Positions 1-5,358 of a DNA stretch of 5,563 nucleotides are shown piece by piece (the stretch's first letter is position 1; every line of letters starts with the position of its first letter). A program made the translations under genes and the position numbers. A model generated the notes under the pieces. That model was not told the origin of the DNA, ran no database searches, and saw nothing but the letters and a program-made list of their open reading frames with translations. This DNA comes from Bacillota bacterium (GTDB lineage: Bacteria > Bacillota_A > Clostridia > DSM-8532), in NCBI GenBank assembly GCA_023424865.1, contig JAFADM010000254.1, positions 1 to 5,563 of the forward strand, written 5' to 3'.

Positions 1-1313
1 AGAAAATAGAAAAGACCACACAGGCCTATTGGGAGGCAGTGAAGCGTATTGCCGAATTAAAGCCCGATACGGTTATTGTAACAAGCCCCCATTCGGTGAT
101 GTACAGCGACTATTTTCACCTGTCCCCGGGAGTGGAAGCAGCGGGGGATATGGGCGCTTTTCGTGCTGGAAAGGTGAAAATTAAAACGGAATACGACAAG
201 GAGCTTGTGAAAGAAATCACTATATGTGCAAAAGAAAAAGGCATACCCGCAGGAACCCTGGGGGAGAAGGAAAAAAGCCTGGATCACGGCACCATGATTC
301 CGCTGTATTTTCTCAATAAGGTTTATACCGGCTTTCGTACGGTACGTATCGGACTGTCGGGGCTTTCACCCCTTACCCACTATCACCTGGGCCAATGTCT
401 TTCAGCGGCCTCCGAGCGTCTTGGACGCCGAACGGTAGTCATTGCCAGCGGGGATTTGTCCCATAAGCTCTTGGAGGAAGGGCCTTACGGCTTTGTTCCC
501 CAAGGACCGGAATTTGACAGGGCCATAGCAGAAGCCTTTGCATCAGGGGATTTTCTTTCCCTTCTGAGCTGCCCTTCCGAGCTGTCGGAAACAGCGGCGG
601 AATGCGGTCTTCGTTCCTTTTGGATAATGGCAGGAGCCTTGGACAGAAAAGCACTTAGTTCTGAGCTTCTTTCCTATGAAGGCCCTTTTGGGGTAGGCTA
701 CGGTGTGGCCTGGTTCCAGGTAAAGGGGGAGGATGCCCAAAGAAATATAGGCGACCAGTTTGAGGAAAAGGCCCGAAAGCAGCATGTTGAGCAGATGGAA
801 CGGGAAGACGCTTATGTCCGGCTGGCACGGTTAAGCGTGGAAGCCTATGTGAAAGAGAGAAAGCCTGCCCCTTTGCCCCAGGGGCTTCCGGAGGACATGC
901 TCAGTACCCGGGCAGGGGCCTTTGTTTCCCTTAAAAAGCATGGACGCCTCAGAGGCTGTATCGGAACTATTTCGCCAACCACGGATAATGTGGCTCAGGA
1001 GATTTTGCAAAATGCCATTTCCGCCTCATCCCGGGATCCCCGCTTTGATCCGGTTACAGTAAGCGAGCTTGAAGAGCTGGAGTATAGCGTGGATGTGCTG
1101 GGTGAACCGGAAGAAATCGATTCCCCCGGCATGCTTAATGTCGTGCGCTATGGCGTTATCGTGGAAAATGGCAGCAGGCGGGGGCTTTTACTCCCGAATC
1201 TTGAAGGTATTGACCGGGTGGAGGAGCAAATCGCCATTGCCAGGCAAAAAGCCGGTATTGAGGCACATGAACCGGTAAAGCTGTATCGTTTCGAGGTGGT
1301 GAGGCATAAGTGA
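1..1313 (+). CDS. AmmeMemoRadiSam fusion protein: Memo/LigB-like domain plus AMMECR1 domain (5' end missing)
   Basis: The reading frame is open from base 3 with no stop, and the residues before the first possible start (GTG at 39) continue naturally into the family sequence (KTTQAYWEAVKRIAELKPD). The true start therefore lies left of the window, and roughly 20-30 residues, including the usual N-terminal proline/histidine motif, are missing. Numbering from GTG 39, residues about 1-230 form a Memo/LigB (class III extradiol dioxygenase fold) domain. Visible motifs are SPH (His18), DHG (His83), THYH (His114, His116), SGDLSH (His142) and ECG (Glu188, Cys189). After a charged linker (about 232-255), residues about 256-424 form an AMMECR1 domain with the signature LRGCIG (304-309) and SSRDPRFDPV. 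The protein is probably cytoplasmic, with no signal peptide visible in the part present. It overlaps the radical SAM gene by four bases, the expected partner in this three-component system. The family assignment is secure; the biochemical role is not established. Confidence 0.93.
   Translation, partial: KIEKTTQAYWEAVKRIAELKPDTVIVTSPHSVMYSDYFHLSPGVEAAGDMGAFRAGKVKIKTEYDKELVKEITICAKEKGIPAGTLGEKEKSLDHGTMIPLYFLNKVYTGFRTVRIGLSGLSPLTHYHLGQCLSAASERLGRRTVVIASGDLSHKLLEEGPYGFVPQGPEFDRAIAEAFASGDFLSLLSCPSELSETAAECGLRSFWIMAGALDRKALSSELLSYEGPFGVGYGVAWFQVKGEDAQRNIGDQFEEKARKQHVEQMEREDAYVRLARLSVEAYVKERKPAPLPQGLPEDMLSTRAGAFVSLKKHGRLRGCIGTISPTTDNVAQEILQNAISASSRDPRFDPVTVSELEELEYSVDVLGEPEEIDSPGMLNVVRYGVIVENGSRRGLLLPNLEGIDRVEEQIAIARQKAGIEAHEPVKLYRFEVVRHK
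1293..1304 (+). promoter_or_regulatory. Shine-Dalgarno site for the radical SAM gene, inside the preceding CDS
   Basis: The purine-rich stretch GAGGTGGTGAGG lies 5 bases before the GTG start at 1310, within the last codons of the upstream gene. It supports that GTG as the real start. The start and stop codons overlap as GTGA (1310-1313), so ribosomes finishing the first gene can restart on the second; this coupling is inferred. Confidence 0.75.
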
Positions 1314-2128
1314 TTTGTTGCCTGTGTCCTCATCACTGCCATCTTGAAGAAGGGCAAACCGGGCGCTGCCGTGCCAGAACCTGCCTGAACGGCAAAAGCG
1401 TTTGCACGAATTACGGAGAAATTACCGCTCTGGCACTGGATCCCATTGAAAAAAAGCCTTTGGCCCGATTTTTACCCGGCAGCCTCATTTTGTCAGTGGG
1501 AAGCTACGGCTGCAATTTAAGCTGTCCCTTTTGCCAGAACAGTGCCATAGCCATGGCGGATAACCGGACTGAAACGGTGCGAATATCTCCAGAGGAGCTT
1601 GTTAAAAAGGCTCAGGATCTTGTACCGCAGGGAAACATCGGCCTTGCCTTTACTTACAATGAACCCCTCATCAGCTTTGAGTATGTCCGGGACTGTGGGA
1701 TCCTTGCCCATGAACGGGGCCTTAAAACCGTGCTTGTCACCAATGGAACCGTCTGCCAGGAACTTCTTTTGGAACTGCTTCCCTTAATTGATGCCATGAA
1801 TATCGATCTAAAGGGTTTTACCCAGGCCTTCTACAATAAAGTGGGAGGGGATCTTGAAACCGTTAAGAACACCATTACCCTGGCCTCGGCCCAATGCCAT
1901 GTTGAAGTGACCACCCTTATTATACCGGATCTGAATGACAGCGAGGGAGAGATGGATGCCCTGGCCCGGTGGCTTTCATCCGTAAGCCCTGAAATACCTT
2001 TTCACATCAGCCGTTTTTTTCCCAGGCACAAAATGAAGGACAAAAACCCTACGCCTGTTGAGAAAATTTACAGTCTTAAAAAAATTGCAGATAAGCACCT
2101 GCACTTCGTTTATACGGGAAATTGCTGA
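1310..2128 (+). CDS. amrS: AmmeMemoRadiSam system radical SAM enzyme
   Basis: This 272-residue protein has the radical SAM cluster motif CxxxCxxC at Cys68, Cys72 and Cys75 (GCNLSCPFC), which would hold the [4Fe-4S] cluster that cleaves S-adenosylmethionine. It resembles the pyruvate formate-lyase activating enzyme branch. Features that place it in the AmmeMemoRadiSam subgroup are the N-terminal cysteine cluster (Cys3, Cys4, Cys6, Cys10, Cys20 in a CxxCPHxC...GxxGxC pattern), ALDPIEKKPLARF, FTYNEP (114-119), VLVTNGT and MNIDLKGF. The protein ends in VYTGNC, as I recall for short bacterial members, whereas archaeal members carry an extra cysteine-containing tail. It starts with GTG overlapping the stop of the Memo-AMMECR1 fusion, so the two are almost certainly co-expressed. 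The substrate is unknown; the partner domains suggest modification of a protein or cofactor, which is inference. The symbol amrS is used loosely for this family. Confidence 0.93.
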   Translation: MICCLCPHHCHLEEGQTGRCRARTCLNGKSVCTNYGEITALALDPIEKKPLARFLPGSLILSVGSYGCNLSCPFCQNSAIAMADNRTETVRISPEELVKKAQDLVPQGNIGLAFTYNEPLISFEYVRDCGILAHERGLKTVLVTNGTVCQELLLELLPLIDAMNIDLKGFTQAFYNKVGGDLETVKNTITLASAQCHVEVTTLIIPDLNDSEGEMDALARWLSSVSPEIPFHISRFFPRHKMKDKNPTPVEKIYSLKKIADKHLHFVYTGNC

Positions 2129-2249
2129 GGCTTCCCTGTTAAAATAGCGGTTGAGGATTTGAGCTGTATTAACACAAAGGATCCGGATCTTGCCATCCTG
2201 ATATTATATTGCCGGAGATTAAAATCATTCGGTTGCCTGTGAGAGCCTT
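2129..2249. other. Spacer between convergent genes, no clear terminator
   Basis: The radical SAM gene (+) and the membrane protein gene (-) end facing each other across this stretch. The best secondary structure is a short palindrome, GATCCGGATC, at 2180-2189, and a 5-bp AGGAT/ATCCT pairing around it. Neither is followed by a U-rich tract on either strand, so I do not call a terminator. The spacer also contains the left copy of the gapped repeat reported separately. Confidence 0.5.
2191..2243 (+). repeat. Left copy of a diverged direct repeat bracketing the low-GC module
   Basis: Three blocks occur here in the same order as at 3740-3778: TGCCATCCTGA (2191-2201), TGCCGGAG (2210-2217) and TGCCTGTGAG (2234-2243). 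The gaps between blocks differ from the right copy (8 versus 12 bases, 16 versus 0). Matches were found by eye and are short, so chance is possible. If real, they could mark the ends of an inserted segment. Confidence 0.3.
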
Positions 2250-3005
2250 TTAAGCATTGCTTTTGTCTTGGGCTAAAAAGCTGTCATATGCCTTCCGGAG
2301 CTGTTTGTGCTGGGATAGACACACTGCTGCCGCTACTATGACTAAGCCTGTTATGACAACAGAAGTTATGATAATTGCTGCCACATTTGAGTGCGTAACC
2401 GCAATAGACAGAAGAAGGCTCATTACCAATATTGCTACGGCTAAAACAGACACGACTTTCTTTGCATAACTAAAATAGTGATTGCCAAAATCGCAAGGAT
2501 TCGCAACAAAATCAACGTGTGAAACTACATTCGGATCAGCCTTAAAGAAGGGCGACGACCATTCATTCGTTCTTTTATCATACTTTGAATTAGTAAAGGT
2601 GAGGTACACATCCGTATCCTGCTGCATATCGACAAGCAATTTTGCTTTTAAACGATATGCCTTGATGTTATTGTACCATTCCGAGTCGTTATTCAATAAA
2701 AATATATTAAACACGCCTTGGATAACAATAGTAATGACATGGATAAGTATCCATAAAGGTGTCCTGTTGCTTGCAGTGAGTTCCTGTTCGATCTCAATTT
2801 CATATTGTTTCTTTTCATCGACGGTAAAGGAAACAACCGGGACGGTATTGTCCGTATCCCTGCAAAGTGTTTTTGACTCACCGTTTGCTTTTATTGACAG
2901 GCAGTCGTCCGAGGGGATTTTTCCATGAATTTTAAGCAGCATAAAATCGCCCACAACCCTCCAATTCGTATTTGGGTTATTATTCGCCAATTTCAACACA
3001 TCCAT
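2250..3005 (-). CDS. Hypothetical protein with three membrane segments
   Basis: I do not recognise a family. The 251-residue protein has a soluble, strand-like N-terminal part (1-82), a hydrophobic segment at about 84-104 (LWILIHVITIVIQGVFNIFLL), and a second soluble part (105-182) rich in aromatic and charged residues. Two closely spaced hydrophobic segments follow (184-203 and 208-230), then a short charged tail. It has no recognisable signal peptide, lipobox or catalytic motif. It follows the flavin reductase gene by 39 bases on the same strand, so the two are probably co-transcribed. The chosen ATG (3005) has no good Shine-Dalgarno site. An internal ATG at codon 22 (2942) has GGAGGG 14 bases upstream, which is rather far, so the start is uncertain. 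The AT-rich composition is unlike the genes further out and suggests acquisition. A reading frame on the opposite strand is a shadow. Confidence 0.72.
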   Translation of the reverse strand: MDVLKLANNNPNTNWRVVGDFMLLKIHGKIPSDDCLSIKANGESKTLCRDTDNTVPVVSFTVDEKKQYEIEIEQELTASNRTPLWILIHVITIVIQGVFNIFLLNNDSEWYNNIKAYRLKAKLLVDMQQDTDVYLTFTNSKYDKRTNEWSSPFFKADPNVVSHVDFVANPCDFGNHYFSYAKKVVSVLAVAILVMSLLLSIAVTHSNVAAIIITSVVITGLVIVAAAVCLSQHKQLRKAYDSFLAQDKSNA

Positions 3006-3044
3006 GTATTAATTATGCGGTCGGCCTATTGTAATTTGTTTAAG

Positions 3045-3650
3045 CTAATTTACTTCGCTTTCTATTACAGAATCAATCGTGCAGTAACGGTTACCACTGA
3101 GTCTGCCGAGAGCATTTAGTCTGTACCAGTCAACTTCACGATTTTCATTAATCAAATCATTCTGAATATGCATTAACTGTACGCGACCAATGACTAGATT
3201 ACCCGCATTTGCTCCCTCGTCTACACATACTATAGGGTCAAGCACACATTCAAAGCAGACCTTTGCCTCTTGGATCAGATATGGCTTTATGGTTTTTGAA
3301 GGTATCAAGTGAATACCCTTAACAAAACGCTCATCTTCACCATAAGGAATAGGTTTTGCTGATGCTTCCATTGCATTTAATAAATCAACTGAAACTAAAT
3401 TAATCACAAATTCTCTTGTTTGTTCTATGTTAATGACAGTGTCTTTCTTTGTTCCGTCTACACGGTTAACTACCGAAAATGCTAATACGGGTGGATGCCA
3501 CTGTATGCCTGTAAAAAAGCTAAACGGTGCTAAATTTGTTTTTCCGTTAAGGTTTATTGAGGATACCCAAGCGATAGGCCGCGGCAGTATACTGCTTGTT
3601 AATAAATCATGAGCATGCCGTGCCTCTAGCGACTTCAAATCAACTTCCAT
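3045..3650 (-). CDS. Flavin reductase-like FMN-binding split-barrel protein
   Basis: This 201-residue protein belongs to the flavin reductase-like domain family (FMN-binding split barrel). Members bind FMN and, in characterised cases, transfer electrons from NAD(P)H to flavin or supply reduced flavin to a partner. Family features, numbered from ATG 3650, are LPRPIAWVSS (22-31, flavin-binding region), NLAPFSFFTG (39-48), the PP pair at 53-54, the VIGRV segment in the later barrel strands, and the C-terminal GRLSGNRY (182-189). The length is typical and no truncation is seen. I start it at ATG 3650 rather than the in-frame GTG three codons earlier, because that GTG is part of the Shine-Dalgarno sequence AGAAGGTG, which is 6 bases from the ATG. 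The gene is AT-rich relative to galM and the radical SAM gene. Its partner or substrate is unknown. No monooxygenase is visible nearby; the only close companion is the membrane protein downstream. Confidence 0.88.
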   Translation of the reverse strand: MEVDLKSLEARHAHDLLTSSILPRPIAWVSSINLNGKTNLAPFSFFTGIQWHPPVLAFSVVNRVDGTKKDTVINIEQTREFVINLVSVDLLNAMEASAKPIPYGEDERFVKGIHLIPSKTIKPYLIQEAKVCFECVLDPIVCVDEGANAGNLVIGRVQLMHIQNDLINENREVDWYRLNALGRLSGNRYCTIDSVIESEVN

Positions 3651-3656
3651 TTGCTT

Positions 3657-3664
3657 CACCTTCT
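3657..3664 (-). promoter_or_regulatory. Shine-Dalgarno site deciding the flavin reductase start
   Basis: On the minus strand AGAAGGTG sits 6 bases before ATG 3650, a near match to AGGAGGTG. Its last three bases form an in-frame GTG that would give a start three codons longer. Using the GTG as start would leave no ribosome site, so the ATG is preferred. Confidence 0.7.
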
Positions 3665-3739
3665 CACTAAAAATATAAATAATTAGTAGTTAATCTAGCT
3701 CAATAAATTTTTATCAATGAATCTGCAGAGATAGACAGA

Positions 3740-3778
3740 TGCATCCTGAGAAACGACTTCATGCCGGAGTGCCTGGAG
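3740..3778 (+). repeat. Right copy of a diverged direct repeat bracketing the low-GC module
   Basis: The blocks TGCATCCTGA (3740-3749), TGCCGGAG (3762-3769) and TGCCTGGAG (3770-3778) repeat in order those at 2191-2243. They fall close to the point where composition changes from AT-rich to GC-richer. The match is short and gapped, so confidence is low. Confidence 0.3.
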
Positions 3779-3807
3779 AAGGACGCAAATCTGTAAGCAA
3801 GCTGAAT

Positions 3808-3852
3808 TTACAAATCAGGACCGCCAGCTGAGCCGGAGGTCCTGATTTGTAA
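3808..3852. repeat. 45-bp near-perfect palindrome
   Basis: The arms TTACAAATCAGGACC (3808-3822) and GGTCCTGATTTGTAA (3838-3852) are perfect 15-base inverted repeats. The interior is also nearly symmetrical around base 3830: CC/GG and GCT/AGC pair, with mismatches only at G3823/A3837 and A3826/C3834. In total 20 of 22 positions pair. Neither strand has a proper U-rich tract after the stem, so it is a poor fit for an intrinsic terminator. A dispersed REP-like or MITE-like element, an RNA processing or stabilising hairpin, or a protein-binding site are alternatives; none can be chosen from this window alone. Confidence 0.85.
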
Positions 3853-3854
3853 CC

Positions 3855-3869
3855 ATTTGCGAGGCAAAT
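3855..3869. repeat. Small hairpin next to the 45-bp palindrome
   Basis: ATTTGC (3855-3860) and GCAAAT (3864-3869) form a 6-bp stem with a three-base loop. ATTTGCG (3855-3861) is also complementary to CGCAAAT at 3784-3790, on the other side of the palindrome. The same bases could therefore close a larger structure enclosing the palindrome, and the two pairings exclude each other. Confidence 0.5.
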
Positions 3870-3950
3870 AAGGCTAAAAGGGAGAGGGCTCGATGCCCCG
3901 AGGTGTTCAATTTTCGGATAGTTTCGCCGCCGTTCAGCTCTGTCTTCCCA

Positions 3951-3977
3951 GGCATTCTTTCTACGGGCCCGAATGCC
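3951..3977 (-). other. Hairpin shortly after the end of galM
   Basis: GGCATTC (3951-3957) pairs with GAATGCC (3971-3977) around a 13-base loop containing GGGCCC. It begins about 30 bases past the galM stop on the minus strand. No U-tract follows, so it could stabilise the 3' end of the transcript, but I do not call it a terminator. Confidence 0.35.
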
Positions 3978-4007
3978 CGCGTTTAAGGTATTTAAAGCGT
4001 TTAGGGC

Positions 4008-5066
4008 TTACAATGTGTCAAAGCGGTAGCTGGTGGTGTGACGGTAAAATTCTCCCGCCTTAAGTACAGGGGAAGGAAAATGAGTATGCTTCATGGCGTT
4101 TGGGAAATATTGGGTTTCAAGACAAAGGCCAGACCATTTATCGTATTTCACGCCGCCCTTGCCATGGGTATCCACGAAATTGCCTGTATATAGCTGAACA
4201 CCGGGCTTTGTGGTGTACATGGTCATAACACGGCCGGAAACCGGCTCATAAACCCTTGCGCTTTCATAAGTGAAGTCCCCGCCTGCCTTGAGCACCCAGT
4301 TGTGGTCATAGCCCTTGCCGTTTTGAATCTGGGGGTCGGAAGCCTTGTCCACAAGTCCATCCTTTAAGGCCTTGGGTGCGTTAAAGTCCATGGGGGTACC
4401 TGCGACGCTCAATACCTCGCCGGTGGGAATGCACTCCGGCGACACAGGAGTGAAAAAGTCGGCCTTCAGGGTAAGCTCATGATTAAGCACATTGCCCGAA
4501 GCGTGTCCGCCCAGATTGAAATAGGCATGGTTTGTAAGGTTGACCACCGTATCCTTGTCGGATACTGCCGTATAGTCCAGCTTAAGGGTATTGTCCTCAC
4601 TCAGGGAATAAACCACAGTTACCACCAGGTTTCCGGGATAGTTTTCCTCTCCGTCGGGGCTGAAATAGGTGAGCTTCAGCGCTGGGGCTTCCCCTTCACT
4701 TACGATCTCGGATTTCCAGAGTACCTTATCGAAACCGGTTGCACCACCGTGAAGGTGATTCCTTCCGTCATTGGCGCAAAGCTTGTAGGTTTTGCCGTTA
4801 AGAGTGAATTCGGAGGCTTCGATACGGTTGGCGTGCCTTCCCACAAGGGCTCCGAAAAAGGGGCCGGGCTTTAAATAGTCCTCCAGCTTGTCAAAACCTA
4901 AATTAACATCGTCAAGCTTGCCGTTTCTGTCGGGAACCTTTATGGAAACCAGGATGCCGCCGAAATCGGTAATATCCACGACCATTCCTTTTGAATTAGT
5001 AAGGGTATAAAGGCTTACGGGGGTGCCGTCGGGCAATGCTCCGAAGGACTTTTTATCAATACGCAT
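4008..5066 (-). CDS. galM: Aldose 1-epimerase (mutarotase)
   Basis: This complete 352-residue protein, normal length for the family, interconverts alpha and beta anomers of aldoses such as galactose, glucose or arabinose in the cytoplasm. Family motifs are present in order: GRHANRI (76-82), NHLHGG (103-108, with His106), LTNHAYFNLGG (His180), YDHNW (Asp254) and CLETQYFPNA (Glu317). His180 and Glu317 correspond to the catalytic acid and base known for GalM enzymes. The ATG at 5066 is supported by GGGAGGA 10 bases upstream. The gene lies downstream of araA on the same strand but has its own promoter and is separated from araA by a terminator, so it may be expressed independently. The link to arabinose use is inferred from position; substrate preference within the family cannot be read from the sequence. 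Confidence 0.95.
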   Translation of the reverse strand: MRIDKKSFGALPDGTPVSLYTLTNSKGMVVDITDFGGILVSIKVPDRNGKLDDVNLGFDKLEDYLKPGPFFGALVGRHANRIEASEFTLNGKTYKLCANDGRNHLHGGATGFDKVLWKSEIVSEGEAPALKLTYFSPDGEENYPGNLVVTVVYSLSEDNTLKLDYTAVSDKDTVVNLTNHAYFNLGGHASGNVLNHELTLKADFFTPVSPECIPTGEVLSVAGTPMDFNAPKALKDGLVDKASDPQIQNGKGYDHNWVLKAGGDFTYESARVYEPVSGRVMTMYTTKPGVQLYTGNFVDTHGKGGVKYDKWSGLCLETQYFPNAMKHTHFPSPVLKAGEFYRHTTSYRFDTL

Positions 5067-5076
5067 ATATGGAAGA

Positions 5077-5083
5077 TCCTCCC
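5077..5083 (-). promoter_or_regulatory. Shine-Dalgarno site of galM
   Basis: GGGAGGA on the minus strand, 10 bases before ATG 5066. The spacing is slightly long but the match is strong, and it fixes the start. Confidence 0.7.
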
Positions 5084-5102
5084 TTTGTCCTGTTTTATCA
5101 CT

Positions 5103-5130
5103 ATTGTACCACTTGGAGCCTTCCTGTACG
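5103..5130 (-). promoter_or_regulatory. Probable extended -10 promoter of galM
   Basis: On the minus strand TGGTACAAT (5103-5111) is an extended -10 element (TGn followed by TACAAT, five of six to consensus). The candidate -35, CGTACA (5125-5130), is weak, with 16-base spacing, which is common for extended -10 promoters. Transcription would start near 5096, giving a leader of about 30 bases before galM. TGTAC occurs at 5105-5109 and again at 5125-5129, exactly 20 bases apart and overlapping both elements, so a regulator could act here. Confidence 0.55.
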
Positions 5131-5161
5131 AGGGATTATTTTACTGACTCTTTAAAGAAAA

Positions 5162-5201
5162 TCGATAAATAAGGCCGCTGCATCGAGATCATGCAGCGGC
5201 C
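5162..5201 (-). terminator. Intrinsic terminator after araA
   Basis: GGCCGCTGCAT (5173-5183) and ATGCAGCGGCC (5191-5201) form a perfect 11-bp GC-rich stem with a 7-base loop. On the minus strand the stem is followed by TTATTTATCGA (5172 down to 5162). It ends the araA transcript before the galM promoter. On the plus strand it is followed by CTTTT, so it may also work in that direction. Confidence 0.8.
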
Positions 5202-5212
5202 CTTTTAAGCTC

Positions 5213-5228
5213 AAAGCTTATAAGCTTT
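5213..5228. repeat. 16-bp perfect palindrome
   Basis: AAAGCTTATAAGCTTT is its own reverse complement. It lies between the terminator hairpin and the 10-bp repeat array. ATAAGC recurs nearby (near 5232-5237 and 5249-5253). It may be a protein-binding site or an extra hairpin in the araA 3' region; its function is unknown. Confidence 0.6.
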
Positions 5229-5260
5229 TGGATAAGCCTTTGGACAATATAAGCCATTTA

Positions 5261-5350
5261 CTAGTATCTAACGATATTGGATAGTATCAGTTAGTATCAT
5301 CCAGTATTAGCCAGTATTGTTTGGTATCGGCTAGTATCGGCTAGTAGTGA
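5261..5350. repeat. Nine-unit tandem array of a degenerate 10-bp repeat
   Basis: Nine successive 10-base units fit the pattern YNAGTATYRG. The T at position 5 and A at position 6 are present in all nine units, and GTAT occurs in seven of nine. Units 7 and 8 (TTGGTATCGG, CTAGTATCGG) and units 5 and 6 (CCAGTATTAG, CCAGTATTGT) are the closest to one another. The array begins 8 bases past the araA stop and runs towards the terminator. Because 10 is not a multiple of three and the minus-strand units contain TAG, it is not coding. The period is about one helical turn, so the units lie on one DNA face. It could be a slippage-generated minisatellite or a cluster of binding sites. Confidence 0.85.
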
Positions 5351-5358
5351 ATCGGGGC

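Larger units (their letters stand above)
3651..4007. other. Intergenic region between galM and the flavin reductase gene
   Basis: This 357-base stretch has no convincing coding frame. The part nearest the flavin reductase (3665-3720) is very AT-rich and is the likely place for its promoter. I see only partial matches on the minus strand (TTGATA at 3712-3717, TTGAGC at 3698-3703, and TATATT-like bases at 3672-3677) with poor spacing, so no promoter is called. The middle holds a 45-bp palindrome and a small hairpin. The part near galM (3880-4007) is GC-richer and holds weak hairpins, GGGC/GCCC at 3886-3898 and GGCATTC/GAATGCC at 3951-3977. Confidence 0.6.

Noticed and set aside
39..41. GTG at 39 as the start of the Memo-AMMECR1 gene
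   Set aside because: The frame is open upstream to base 3, the upstream residues fit the family, and no Shine-Dalgarno site precedes the GTG.
2177..2199. Terminator between the convergent genes (GATCCGGATC palindrome and AGGAT/ATCCT pairing)
   Set aside because: The stem is short and no U-tract follows on either strand.
2482..2928. Plus-strand reading frame of 148 residues opposite the membrane protein gene
   Set aside because: Serine- and cysteine-rich composition with no recognisable motif or ribosome site; antisense to a frame with clear membrane segments.
3657..3659. GTG start three codons longer for the flavin reductase
   Set aside because: The GTG is the end of the Shine-Dalgarno sequence AGAAGGTG that serves the ATG at 3650.
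3672..3717. Sigma-A promoter for the flavin reductase gene
   Set aside because: Only partial -35 and -10 matches were found, with spacing outside the usual 16-18 bases; AT-rich sequence yields such matches by chance.
3808..3852. Intrinsic terminator of galM
   Set aside because: The stem is strong but no U-rich tract follows on the minus strand, and it lies about 155 bases past the stop.
4479..4874. Plus-strand reading frame of 131 residues opposite galM
   Set aside because: Lies fully antisense to a well-conserved enzyme gene and has no family features.
5261..5350. CRISPR array
   Set aside because: Units are only 10 bases, contiguous and degenerate, with no unique spacers and no cas gene in view.
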